Assembly (NCBI GenBank): GCA_030584105.1
Contig: CP129491.1
Span: forward strand, 248,001-312,000
Direction of reading: 5' to 3'
DNA: 64,000 nucleotides
Origin: UTCHB3 sp002050155
Lineage (GTDB): Bacteria; Bacteroidota; Ignavibacteria; Ignavibacteriales; Ignavibacteriaceae
Numbering within the stretch: the stretch's first letter is position 1; each line of letters starts with the position of its first letter. Both the position numbers and the translations under genes were made by a program. Under the pieces are notes generated by a model. The model made no database searches, was not told the DNA's origin, and worked only from the letters and a program-made list of their open reading frames with translations. Below, one piece after another: positions 53,818 through 62,719 of the stretch.

Positions 53818-54630
53818 ATGCGAATTTTTATTATTACACAATATGAACCTTTCTACATTCCCAAAATGATAGAAAGTATTCTTGCAAAACAAGGGAAATA
53901 CGAGGTTGTTGGGTACACTGTATTGAAACCTCACAGGAAAAATAAAAATATGTTCCATTGGTTTAAGGAAAGACAAGTTCTTTACACAAAATGGGAATTG
54001 TTCTTAGTCGTGTTTGCATATTTGTTTGTAAAAATTTTGACTATATCTAATTTGACCCGAAAATTTAGCAACTTAAAAATATTTTCACATTACAAGATTC
54101 GTGAATTTACTACTCCTGATATAAATAGTGATGAATATCTTGATACTATTAAACCACTAAACCCGGATTATATTGTCTCTATTTCTTGTCCACAGTTATT
54201 TCAAGATAAGATACTCGAACTTCCAAAAATCGCTTGCTTAAATGCGCATGGGACATTATTACCGAGGCATAGAGGTGTTTTTGGCAGTTGGTGGACATTG
54301 TTTACGGATGATATCGTTGGGGGTAGCACTATTCACACAATGGAATTAAAATTGGATGCCGGTTATATTGTCTGGCAAAAAACATTTGAAATAACCAAAT
54401 TGGATACTCAATATAGTATTGCTCTGAAAACAAAAAGGGATATGACATCAGGTCTAATTGAGATTTTTAATTCAATAACTGACAAGACCCCATCTGTTAT
54501 AGAACCTAAATATGAAAGCTCCTATCACCGTGCACCAACAAAAAAACAAGGTAAAGATTTTCATAGAAAGGGAAAAAGGGTTATAACCATAAGAGACTTA
54601 TTCAACATTTTTTTCACAAAATATGAATAA
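53818..54630 (+). CDS. Formyltransferase-family protein
   Basis: This 270-residue protein has the N10-formyl-THF transferase triad N142, H144 (LNAHGTLLPRHRG) and D180 (LDAGYIVW). The N-terminal 100 residues carry a hydrophobic patch (about 61-76). It probably formylates an amino sugar in the repeat unit. It is the second formyltransferase of the cluster, with the canonical Asn that the one at 37660 lacks. It overlaps the next gene by eight bases. Confidence 0.8.
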   Translation: MRIFIITQYEPFYIPKMIESILAKQGKYEVVGYTVLKPHRKNKNMFHWFKERQVLYTKWELFLVVFAYLFVKILTISNLTRKFSNLKIFSHYKIREFTTPDINSDEYLDTIKPLNPDYIVSISCPQLFQDKILELPKIACLNAHGTLLPRHRGVFGSWWTLFTDDIVGGSTIHTMELKLDAGYIVWQKTFEITKLDTQYSIALKTKRDMTSGLIEIFNSITDKTPSVIEPKYESSYHRAPTKKQGKDFHRKGKRVITIRDLFNIFFTKYE

Positions 54631-55396
54631 TCAAGACTTTACTTTCGGTGAGTTAAAAGCACTCCTTTTAGGTTTGAAGAAAGATTATGAATTTCAAACA
54701 TTTGCCGATTATCTAAGTGAATCTGAGAAGAAGGTGATAATTTTCAGACACGATGTTGATCTTAGGCCCCTTAACGCTTTGGATACGGCTAAACTTGAAG
54801 CAGATTTGGGCGTTTCCGGAGTTTACAACTTTAGGATTATTCCCGAAACTTTTAAGCCGGATATCATCAAAGAGATTGCTGATTTGGGGCATGAAATTGG
54901 CTATCATTACGAAGATATGGATTTGGTTAAGGCTGATAATCTCGACCGACACATCGATTTGGCTTATGAAAGCTTTCAAAGGAATCTGGAAAAGCTCAGA
55001 AAAATTGTTCCGATCACTACTATTTGCATGCACGGCAGCCCCCGGGCGAAATATGACAATAAGATGATTTGGACAAAATATGATTATCGTGAACTGGGAA
55101 TTAAAGGCGAACCATATCTGGATATTGATTTTAACGAGTTCCATTACCTAACCGATACCGGCAGGAGGTGGAACGGGGATAAGGTAAGTGTGCGGGATAA
55201 GGTTAATTCGAAGTTCAATTTTAATCTTAAAACCACTCAGGATGTTATTAATGCCATCCCTCAATTTCCCGATAAAATAATGATTACTATCCATCCGCAA
55301 AGGTGGGAGAATAAACTGCTTCCCTGGACGAGAGAACTGGTTTCCCAAAACCTTAAAAATGTTGTGAAGTGGTTATTGGTTAAGTCTAAACGATAA
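54623..55396 (+). CDS. Polysaccharide deacetylase-like protein (NodB fold), second copy
   Basis: This 257-residue protein has FRHDVDLRPL (H43, D44, D46), HEIGYHYEDMD, ICMHGSPRAKYD and ITIHPQRW, matching the carbohydrate esterase 4 fold. It is a distant relative of the gene at 38495 with a more canonical metal motif. No signal peptide. DNA composition becomes less AT-rich within this gene. Substrate unknown, probably a cluster sugar. Confidence 0.75.
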   Translation: MNNQDFTFGELKALLLGLKKDYEFQTFADYLSESEKKVIIFRHDVDLRPLNALDTAKLEADLGVSGVYNFRIIPETFKPDIIKEIADLGHEIGYHYEDMDLVKADNLDRHIDLAYESFQRNLEKLRKIVPITTICMHGSPRAKYDNKMIWTKYDYRELGIKGEPYLDIDFNEFHYLTDTGRRWNGDKVSVRDKVNSKFNFNLKTTQDVINAIPQFPDKIMITIHPQRWENKLLPWTRELVSQNLKNVVKWLLVKSKR

Positions 55397-55408
55397 TTTG
55401 GTTTGGAT

Positions 55409-56905
55409 ATGTTTATAAGTCATTCGAGAAAAGTGCTTTTCTTTATTCTCGTAATTTCTATTTTTCAATTTAACTTGGAGGCGCAATCAAGTTTTTATTA
55501 TACCGATGGGAGCAAATTTAAAATCATTGAATATTTTATAAATACCGGTTCGTTAGATTTAAGCTACCCTCTGATAAAACCTTACGATATTAATGAACTA
55601 AAAAGAGAATTGAAGCAAGTCAACAGGCAGTCGCGGTATTATGAGTTGTTATCCGATGATTTAAATTCTTACAAGACCGGAACTGAAGAAGTGCAATCAG
55701 TTTTCTTAAAAGGTGAAGTGAAAGTAAATTTCGAAAGTGGGCAAATAACAAAATCCAGGAATGGTTTTAAAATATCGGCCAATTACCCCGTTGGGAATTT
55801 TGCTTTGAAAACATCTTTTCAGTTTGACCAGAACTTTAAAGATGATCCCACTTATTCCGGTGAATTGGGGGAGTGGTACTACGGTCGATTTGATGAAGGT
55901 TATGTAAATTATTCCGACACTTCCTTAGGAGTCTATGCAGCCTACGGACGGGTTCAAAGAAATTTGGGATTTTATTCTTCTCACAGTTTAATTCTTTCAG
56001 ATAATCCCTATTCTTATGACCATCTTTGGTTACAATATAAAAATGATTTGTTTAGTTTTTCTTCAATTTTTGCCAGATTGGAAGATAAATACGGCTATGA
56101 TAATCGGGTAAAAGACTCATCAAGTTATGGTTGGTATAAAAGATTTTTTTCACTGCATAGATTGGATGTAAATCTTACAAATAACTTTAAGTTGGCTCTT
56201 ACAGAAGTTGTATTGTACGGTGGGAAAAATCAACAATTGTTGAGTTATTATTTAAATCCGTTAGTTCCGTTCTATATTTCAAAGACGAATGAGAGGAGAA
56301 GTACTGACGAATCGGATGCTAATATTTATCTTGCACTTGATCTGTGGTACAAACCATTTAAAAATTTGACATTATATTCGCAAGTCTTTATTGATGATAT
56401 CGACTTTAAAGCGGAAAACAGGGCAAAGTTTCCTGAGAGAAAAGCCATTTATGGAAATGTAACCGTAACAGATTTTGTAGTGCCCTTTTCCCAATTCGGT
56501 GTTAGTTATACTTGGGTGGAGAATTGGACTTATACCTCTTTTTATACATGGGCAAATTACAACATTCACAATCGAGGTATCGGATTTCCATTCAATAGCT
56601 ACCAGCAGGTGCAGTTTTCATTTGATTATTTTGGATTTAACAGCATGATTATTTCCGCAAATATTGCATATTCAGAAAAGGGAGAGAATTCACTCGAAAA
56701 TTCATTTGGTGCAACTTTTGAAAAATTTCCAATGGGAACTGTTGAGGATATTTTAAACTTGAATTTACGGGCAACTTATTTCTTCGCTTGGAATTGGATT
56801 TCTGAAATTGTTTTAAGCTATGACAATATTGGTAATCATGAGCATATTTTAAGCAAAACTTTAAATCGTTTTAAGTGTGATTTTAATCTTAAAGTGAGTT
56901 TTTAA
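55409..56905 (+). CDS. Outer-membrane Wzi-like capsule assembly protein
   Basis: This 498-residue protein has a signal peptide (to about EAQS), a short helical N-terminal segment (KPYDINELKRELKQ) and then many amphipathic beta-strands rich in Tyr, Phe and Trp with a C-terminal Phe, as in an outer-membrane barrel. The plan fits the Wzi/capsule-assembly family and parallels the protein at 60764. ATG at 55409 is favoured over TTG at 55403. It probably binds or organises the polysaccharide at the cell surface. Confidence 0.7.
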   Translation: MFISHSRKVLFFILVISIFQFNLEAQSSFYYTDGSKFKIIEYFINTGSLDLSYPLIKPYDINELKRELKQVNRQSRYYELLSDDLNSYKTGTEEVQSVFLKGEVKVNFESGQITKSRNGFKISANYPVGNFALKTSFQFDQNFKDDPTYSGELGEWYYGRFDEGYVNYSDTSLGVYAAYGRVQRNLGFYSSHSLILSDNPYSYDHLWLQYKNDLFSFSSIFARLEDKYGYDNRVKDSSSYGWYKRFFSLHRLDVNLTNNFKLALTEVVLYGGKNQQLLSYYLNPLVPFYISKTNERRSTDESDANIYLALDLWYKPFKNLTLYSQVFIDDIDFKAENRAKFPERKAIYGNVTVTDFVVPFSQFGVSYTWVENWTYTSFYTWANYNIHNRGIGFPFNSYQQVQFSFDYFGFNSMIISANIAYSEKGENSLENSFGATFEKFPMGTVEDILNLNLRATYFFAWNWISEIVLSYDNIGNHEHILSKTLNRFKCDFNLKVSF

Positions 56906-57342
56906 AGAACCCATCAATAAGTTTTTGCAAACGCATTTATTCCGGAAGAAAACCTTTTTAAAGATAAACAGAAGCCGCAATAGTTAAACATTCAGAATTA
57001 AATGTCGCTTTTATTTTGAGTTGGTTTATTCCGGGGCGGCACTTTTTGATTTATTTATTTTGTGAATTAGATCTTTCTTTATCTGGTACTTTTTATCCTC
57101 CCTCTTAACTTGCATCAGTGTATCAGCCAAACCGCCAACCATTTTTTCCTCCTCACTTACCTCGGGGAGTTAATCAAACCGTCCCCCCACCCCTTCTCAC
57201 CCACCGCCAAGTCAAAATTTGTTATATTTTGTTTCTGATTTTATCTTTTTAGGATTTAGATTGAATGGGGTTGATGGTTTTCAGCGGTGTGATGGTTGGA
57301 TTTTGCAGCATTTTTGGGGCATTTTTATTTCTGCCTCATCAG
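56906..57342. other. Long gap without an intact gene
   Basis: The gap between the barrel protein and the ATP-grasp gene shows a C-rich stretch at about 57160-57210 and no frame I can support. It ends in a PIG-L gene remnant at 57343. Confidence 0.5.
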
Positions 57343-57405
57343 CGCGGAGTGCAAATTAACGCCGAATACGCAGAAGCGTTTGAAGTTATCCGTTGGATAA
57401 CATAA
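57343..57405 (+). pseudogene. 3' remnant of a PIG-L deacetylase gene
   Basis: The frame reads RGVQINAEYAEAFEVIRWIT and a stop. It is nearly identical to the C-terminus RGVQIDAEYAEAFEVIRWIM of the intact PIG-L gene at 59984-60616, also at DNA level. No upstream part is recognisable. It marks the edge of a deletion, replacement or duplication event. Confidence 0.85.
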
Positions 57406-57455
57406 CTTTTTTTGGGGGCACTTTTTTTTCAGGCAACATTTCATAAAGGTATATT

Positions 57456-58514
57456 TTGTCAGAGATTACGGTATTGGTAACAGGTGCGGGCGCTCCGGGG
57501 ATTGCGGGCACGGTTTATTCGTTGTGGCAAAATTATGACGGGCGCCACTTCAGAATTGTCGGCACGGACATGAAAGACGATGTTATCGGGCGGTTTTTGT
57601 GCGATGCTTTTTACACGATTCCCCCCGTTGCCGAGCGTTCTGAGTATCTTGCGCGTTTGTTAGAGGTGTGCGCAGTGGAGCGAGTGGCGATTTTGATTCC
57701 GCAGAACACTGCTGAGTTGGAAGTGCTGGCTGAGGAGTTGCCTGCGTTTGAGGATTTGGGCGTTAAGCTGCTTCTGGCGGGCGTTAAGGGGATTAAAAGT
57801 GCGAACAACAAATACGAGCTTTTAAGGGTGGCGCAGCGTTTGGGTGTTGCGGCGGGCAATTTTGCTCTTGCGCGCTCGTTCGATAGTTTTTTAGAGGCGG
57901 CAAAAAGTTTCGGTTGGCCCCATAAGCGTGTAGTGGCAAAACTTCCTGTTTCGAACGGCATGCGCGGGCTTCGGATTATCGATGAGGGGTTGGATGAGCT
58001 TTCGCTTTTTTTGATGGAGAAACCGACGGCAGTTTTCGTGAAAATGGACTATTTTCGGGCGCTTTTTGACAGGGGGTTGGCAGAATTGGTGGTTTGCGGC
58101 TTCCTGCCCGGTGACGAGTACTCGGTGGATATTTTCCGGAATAAAGAAGTGTCGGTTATTTTACCCCGGAAGCGTCTGGCAATCAGATCGGGGATTTCTT
58201 TCGACACTGTTTTCGAGCAAAACCGTGATATTATTAATTTTTCAGCCACTTTAAGCGAAGAGTTGGAGTTGGTTAACTGCTTCGGGTTTCAGTTTAAATT
58301 GGATGAAGAAGGTGCCCCCGTTTTACTTGAGTGCAACCCGCGGGTTCAGGGGACGATGGTTGCCTCGTTGTTTGCAAATCAAAATATTATTTACCACGGC
58401 ATTAAAAACCTGCTGGGTGAGCAAATTAAGGTTCCGGAAACCGATTGGAACGCCCGCTTCATGAGATATTGGGGCGGTGTCGGAATTAACGAAAAGGGCA
58501 GCATTTGGGTTTGA
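57456..58514 (+). CDS. ATP-grasp family protein (carbamoyl-phosphate-synthase-like)
   Basis: This 352-residue protein has a Rossmann-like N-terminus (VLVTGAGAPGIAGTVYSLW), a central ATP-binding region (KSANNKYELLRVAQRLG, RVVAKLPVSNGMRGLRI) and the metal-binding LLECNPRVQGTMVAS. It likely ligates a carboxylate to an amine or sugar with ATP. The start is TTG at 57456. Its last codons (KGSIWV) lie in the first unit of a 25-bp repeat. With the following HAD and PIG-L genes it resembles small glycan-modification operons. Exact substrate unknown. Confidence 0.82.
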   Translation: MSEITVLVTGAGAPGIAGTVYSLWQNYDGRHFRIVGTDMKDDVIGRFLCDAFYTIPPVAERSEYLARLLEVCAVERVAILIPQNTAELEVLAEELPAFEDLGVKLLLAGVKGIKSANNKYELLRVAQRLGVAAGNFALARSFDSFLEAAKSFGWPHKRVVAKLPVSNGMRGLRIIDEGLDELSLFLMEKPTAVFVKMDYFRALFDRGLAELVVCGFLPGDEYSVDIFRNKEVSVILPRKRLAIRSGISFDTVFEQNRDIINFSATLSEELELVNCFGFQFKLDEEGAPVLLECNPRVQGTMVASLFANQNIIYHGIKNLLGEQIKVPETDWNARFMRYWGGVGINEKGSIWV

Positions 58515-58563
58515 CGAAGCGGGCAGCATTTGGGTTTAACAAAACGGGCAGCACATGGGCTTA
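58496..58563. repeat. 25-bp tandem repeat spanning a gene end and the next gene start
   Basis: GGGCAGCATTTGGGTTTGAC-like units start at 58496, 58521 and 58546. The first contains the ATP-grasp stop codon. The third carries a T-to-A-type change that gives CACATGGGC, the start codon of the HAD gene. Confidence 0.9.
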
Positions 58564-59601
58564 GCAATTTTTCATCTGTTTGAACAATACGAATGGTGTA
58601 TTTTCGATTTAGACGGCACCTTATACGACGAGCGTCAATTTTTATTCCCGACCTACCGAAGGTTTGCAAAGTTGCTCGCGGAGAGTGTTTCAGACGCCGG
58701 AGGTTCTGTTCTGCCCAATCTAACCGGGGTGAGCGTTGATGTTTCCGTAAGCGGGCAGCCCAACGCAACCGTATCTGCGGATGAGGATAAGAGTCTGCCG
58801 GGGATGACCGGTAGCGACATTTCGGCGGCTGCACTTCCTGATATTCGTAAAAGTGGGGTTATCGTTGGCGGGGAGAGCGTAAGAAGGGTTATCGTTGGCG
58901 GGGAGAGCGTTGGAGGAGATAGCGTCGGCGGGGTTAAGCTAACGCGGAAGGAAATTGACGAGCAAGCCCGGATTCTTTACCAATGGATGATAACCCGGTT
59001 TGAAAAACAAGGGAGAGAGGGGATGTTTCAGGAAATGGTGCAGCGGTTCAACTTTCCGCTTTCGGTTGAAAGTTTAGTGCAGCTCTTCAGAGAGTCGTTT
59101 GACTTCAGCGGGATGCGGCTGTTTGAGTTTGTGCCTGCTCTGTTTACGGAGCTGATTAACGCCAATAAGCGGGTGATGATCTTAACGAACGGGTACCCGC
59201 AACAGCAGCGTGCTAAGGTTCGTGCTTTGGGTTTGGATGTGGGTGACGGTTTAGGTTCAGATTATCGGGAAGACTCTGATATTAAGGGCTTTTCCGACGG
59301 GGTGGCACCCACGAAAGAAAATTTTTGCAAAGAGAACCTTTCCCATCACGGCAGCGATAAAAACAGAGCGACAAATCCCGATACAGATACCGAAATCCTA
59401 CGGCAAATCGAAATTATTTACGCAAACGAAATATCGCCTAAGCCAAGCTGGGTGTTAGCTGATTATCTTAAAAAACGCTACCGCTATACTCCCGAAAAGG
59501 TAATTTTTATCGGAGATTCTTCTTCAGATAACGAGTTTGCCCGGGTTGCCGGCTTCAAATTTCTAAGCCTTTCTGATATAGAACAAAAAACAAAGAACTG
59601 A
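58555..59601 (+). CDS. HAD-superfamily hydrolase with repeat-rich insertions
   Basis: This 348-residue HAD phosphatase has D18 and D20 in FDLDGTLYDE, the second motif MILTNG and the last motif FIGDSSSDNEFA. The cap region contains a low-complexity insert (about 45-120) that includes two 30-bp repeats (58861, 58891; VIVGGESV), and a second polar insert lies at about 230-280. A normal member would be about 230-250 residues. The start codon lies inside a 25-bp repeat and has no clear ribosome binding site. It probably dephosphorylates a sugar phosphate for the cluster. Confidence 0.78.
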   Translation: MGLAIFHLFEQYEWCIFDLDGTLYDERQFLFPTYRRFAKLLAESVSDAGGSVLPNLTGVSVDVSVSGQPNATVSADEDKSLPGMTGSDISAAALPDIRKSGVIVGGESVRRVIVGGESVGGDSVGGVKLTRKEIDEQARILYQWMITRFEKQGREGMFQEMVQRFNFPLSVESLVQLFRESFDFSGMRLFEFVPALFTELINANKRVMILTNGYPQQQRAKVRALGLDVGDGLGSDYREDSDIKGFSDGVAPTKENFCKENLSHHGSDKNRATNPDTDTEILRQIEIIYANEISPKPSWVLADYLKKRYRYTPEKVIFIGDSSSDNEFARVAGFKFLSLSDIEQKTKN

Positions 59602-59640
59602 GCGCGCAACTCAAGGCACAGTTTTCAGCTGTCAGATGGC

Positions 59641-59800
59641 ACAGAGCATAGTTTTCGGCGGTCAGAAGGCACAGAGCATAGTTTTCGGTTGTCAGAGGGC
59701 ACAGAGCACAGTTTTCGGCAGTCAGAGGGTACAGAGCACAGTTTTCGGCTGTCAGAGGGTACAGAGCACAGTTTTCGGCTGTCAGAGGGTACAGAGCAAA
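59641..59800. repeat. 30-bp intergenic tandem repeat, five full units and a partial
   Basis: ACAGAGCA recurs at 59641, 59671, 59701, 59731, 59761 and 59791 (exact period 30), each followed by GTTTTCGG and GTCAGAGGG. Both strands stay open in ten-residue repeats. I see no start signal and no gene in the 382-base gap (59602-59983). Confidence 0.92.
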
Positions 59801-59983
59801 CTGCCGATAATAAGCAGTAGCTTTAAGTTTCATCCCTACCGGCTCAAAGGGAAGCGGAGTTCAGGCGGCGGGAAATAAATTTACATTATTTGAGTTTCAA
59901 TAACTAAAACACCGATTAAATTAGTTAAGAAAAAAGCCGCAACTTATATTTACCGATAATTTTATTTTTTTTAAGGAATAGTT

Positions 59984-60616
59984 TTGAATAAAGTTTTACT
60001 GCTTTCCCCTCACACCGATGATGCAGAGTTAGGATGTGGCGGAACTATAGCCAAATTTTTAGAGGAAGGTAAAGAAATTTATTGGTTGGTGTTTTCAGCA
60101 GCTAAGCAAAGTGTTCCCAAAGGTTATGAAGCAGATACCATAAAGAATGAGTTTTTGGAGGTGTGTAAAAACTTAAATCTTACACCTTCGCAATATAATG
60201 TTTTTGACTACCGTGTGCGTCAATTACCTGTACACCGGCAGGAGGTTCTGGAGACTTTGGTTAAGATTAAGCGTGAGTTCAGGCCCGATTTGGTTATAGG
60301 TCCCTCTTTGAACGATTATCATCAGGATCATCAGGTGGTTGCCAATGAAATGATCAGAGCTTTTAAGGGGTCTTCGAGTATTATAAGTTATGAGCTTCCG
60401 TGGAATCATGTTACCTTCAGCAACCAGATGTTTGTTCGGTTATCGGCACATCATTTGGAAAAGAAGTTGGAAATGTTGCAATGTTATCACACGCAGGTAG
60501 TGATGAACAGAAGCTATTTCTCGGATGAATTCGTTCGGGGCTTAGCAAAAACGCGCGGCGTGCAAATTGATGCTGAATACGCTGAAGCGTTTGAAGTTAT
60601 CCGTTGGATAATGTGA
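59984..60616 (+). CDS. PIG-L family N-acetyl-sugar deacetylase
   Basis: This 210-residue metal-dependent deacetylase has the zinc motif SPHTDDAELGCGG (H10, D13) and the later NDYHQDHQVVANE. It removes an acetyl group from a GlcNAc-type substrate in the cytosol. It starts with TTG at 59984 behind AAGGA. The 3' end of another copy survives at 57343-57405, so this gene or its predecessor was duplicated or moved. Confidence 0.88.
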   Translation: MNKVLLLSPHTDDAELGCGGTIAKFLEEGKEIYWLVFSAAKQSVPKGYEADTIKNEFLEVCKNLNLTPSQYNVFDYRVRQLPVHRQEVLETLVKIKREFRPDLVIGPSLNDYHQDHQVVANEMIRAFKGSSSIISYELPWNHVTFSNQMFVRLSAHHLEKKLEMLQCYHTQVVMNRSYFSDEFVRGLAKTRGVQIDAEYAEAFEVIRWIM

Positions 60617-60628
60617 TTTTTGGTTTGC

Positions 60629-60739
60629 GGCTTATGGCTTATGGCTTATGGTTTCCGGCTTATGGTTTCCGGCTTATGGTTTCCGGTTTATTTTTGATGA
60701 TTTATTTCAGACGGTTTATTTTTGATGATTTATTTGGAA
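60629..60739. repeat. Short tandem repeats between the PIG-L and barrel genes
   Basis: GCTTATG units and CTTATGGTTTCCGG units fill 60629-60685. A 28-bp unit starting CGGTTTATTTTTGATGATTT occurs at 60684 and 60712. Confidence 0.88.
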
Positions 60740-60763
60740 ATTTAATAAACGGAGTGGCGGCGG

Positions 60764-62719
60764 ATGCTTAGAAGAGCGGTTCTGGTTTTAGTATTATTTG
60801 CGGGTATAAGTTACGCACAGGTGGTATTCACTCGAGTGGATGACCCGGTGTACGATTTGCTTTCGCGGTGTGATGCGGTGGGATTGGTCCGTTTCAATTC
60901 GGAGGTTAAGCCATTGCCGAGGATGGAAGTGGCGCGGCTTCTTCTTGAGATTTATTCTCACAAGGGGGAACTCTCGCCGGTGGAGGCAGAAGAGCTTTCG
61001 TATTTTCTTGAGGAGTTCGGTTTGGAGGTCTCCCGCCTTACGAAATCAGGTAAGTTTTCCGGGCAGTTTGGTGCCGGCTCTTTTTCGGAGGATACCGGTA
61101 GTGGTTTGGAGAAGTTTGGGAGTGGTTTCGGCTTGTCGGGTCATTCAGAAAAAAGCGACAAGATTTCGGAGGGTGCCGGTGGTGGGTTGGAGAAGTTTGG
61201 TAATGGCTTTGGCTCCGGTGTTTTTGAGGAATTTGGCAGTGGTTTTGGCTCCGGTGTTTTTGAGGAATTTGGCAGTGGTTCGGGTTTTGCAGGGTTAGGA
61301 GGCCAAATCCCGGCTTACCGGGATGAATTACCGGCTCCGCCAGGATTCACACCCCCACTTCCGGCTTACCAAGCCCCCACCCCCCTCCCAAAGGAGCGCT
61401 GGTGGTTGTTTGACTACACCGACGATCAATTCGCATTCAGGTTATCCCCGGTGTTCGGCTATGGCGTAAGGCTTGTAAGCGGCGAAACTAACAACATCAG
61501 GTGGCCCGGCGCTAAGGTGTTTGGGTACGGAGGCGACTGGTTCGGCGCTTCGTTCGAGTATGTTGATTTCGGAGAAACCGGCAGCAACACCGACAAATCG
61601 AAAAAATTCACCCCCGTAACCGGCGCTTTTGTGAACAACCAAACCGGCTCAACTTTCGAGTACAGCGATGTGAAAGGCTCGGTTTCGTTCAACTGGTCGT
61701 GGGGCTACATTTCGGTGATAAAAGACTATCAAACCTGGGGCAGCGGACAGTTTTCGCAGCTGATCCTTTCCACGAAGGCGCCTTCATTCACGCAGGTTCG
61801 CTTTCATGTCAACCCGGTAAGTTGGTTCCGGTTCAACTATTATCAGGGGTGGGTGAACTCGCTGATTTACGATTCCACCGCATTTTTCTGGAGCCACCCG
61901 GAGAGCATAAGTCCAAGTGAAATAACACCTTACAAGGATAAGTATGTAGTATCAAACCTCGCCACATTCACGCCGGTTGGCTGGTTGGATGTTTCGCTCG
62001 GCAACGCATTTGTATATGGGCCCCACTTCCGTTTCGAGACCTTAATCCCGTTTTTGTACTATAAAGTGATGGATCACAACACGGGCAGAATACGGGGAGA
62101 CGACGGTAACGGGATGATTTTCTTCGATTTTAAGGTGCGTTCGCCGCGCAATTTCGCATTTTACGGCACGGCATACATCGATGTAATCAACCTGCGCGAC
62201 CTCCTCAACGGCAGATTCGATAACCAGTGGGTGGCCTTCACGCTGGGTGCAAAGCGCTACAATCTTTTTCTCCCGATGTTGGATGTGTCGCTTGAATATA
62301 CCCGAATCAACCCCTGGAACTACGAAAACCGAAACGACCTTACCAGCTACAAGCACCTTGGCTACCAGCTTGGGCACTGGATCGGGCAGAACGCTGATCA
62401 GTTGAGGCTTCAGGTGAACTATAGCCACTTCCGCGGGTTGCGCCATTTTGCCTATGTTGAGTGGGTGCGCAAGGGGATTGAGGCGGATATTGCGATTGCC
62501 TACAACGCCAAAAAATTTGGGACGGTGCCGTTTCTGCAAAGCCCCCTCAGAAGCGATTTCCGGTTCGGGTTCGAAACCGCGTGGGAGCCGTTTCACGAAC
62601 TTAAACTGCGCGGCTACTACGAGTTTTCCTCGATTTCGGATGAAGACCCCCTCCGCACGCCGAAGTATCTGCGCGGGGATAATCACTCTCTTGGGCTGAT
62701 ACTTTCCTACGGGATTTGA
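60764..62719 (+). CDS. Outer-membrane Wzi-like capsule assembly protein with Gly/Phe-rich repeat insert
   Basis: This 651-residue protein has a signal peptide (to about AGISYAQ), the N-terminal helical segment DDPVYDLLSRCDAVGLVRFN, and an insert of Gly, Ser, Phe and Glu repeats (about 100-185; GSGFGSGVFEEF from 36-bp units at 61211 and 61247). A Pro-rich link follows, then a long barrel region with many Tyr/Trp/Phe strands. GGAG at 60751 supports the ATG at 60764. The family links polysaccharide to the outer membrane. The insert is probably a flexible, exposed or periplasmic spacer. It is the second such barrel here. Confidence 0.75.
   Translation: MLRRAVLVLVLFAGISYAQVVFTRVDDPVYDLLSRCDAVGLVRFNSEVKPLPRMEVARLLLEIYSHKGELSPVEAEELSYFLEEFGLEVSRLTKSGKFSGQFGAGSFSEDTGSGLEKFGSGFGLSGHSEKSDKISEGAGGGLEKFGNGFGSGVFEEFGSGFGSGVFEEFGSGSGFAGLGGQIPAYRDELPAPPGFTPPLPAYQAPTPLPKERWWLFDYTDDQFAFRLSPVFGYGVRLVSGETNNIRWPGAKVFGYGGDWFGASFEYVDFGETGSNTDKSKKFTPVTGAFVNNQTGSTFEYSDVKGSVSFNWSWGYISVIKDYQTWGSGQFSQLILSTKAPSFTQVRFHVNPVSWFRFNYYQGWVNSLIYDSTAFFWSHPESISPSEITPYKDKYVVSNLATFTPVGWLDVSLGNAFVYGPHFRFETLIPFLYYKVMDHNTGRIRGDDGNGMIFFDFKVRSPRNFAFYGTAYIDVINLRDLLNGRFDNQWVAFTLGAKRYNLFLPMLDVSLEYTRINPWNYENRNDLTSYKHLGYQLGHWIGQNADQLRLQVNYSHFRGLRHFAYVEWVRKGIEADIAIAYNAKKFGTVPFLQSPLRSDFRFGFETAWEPFHELKLRGYYEFSSISDEDPLRTPKYLRGDNHSLGLILSYGI

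Noticed and set aside
59555..59878. Short repeat proteins on both strands over the 30-bp array
   Set aside because: Both frames are open only because the unit is a multiple of three without stops. Neither has a ribosome binding site.
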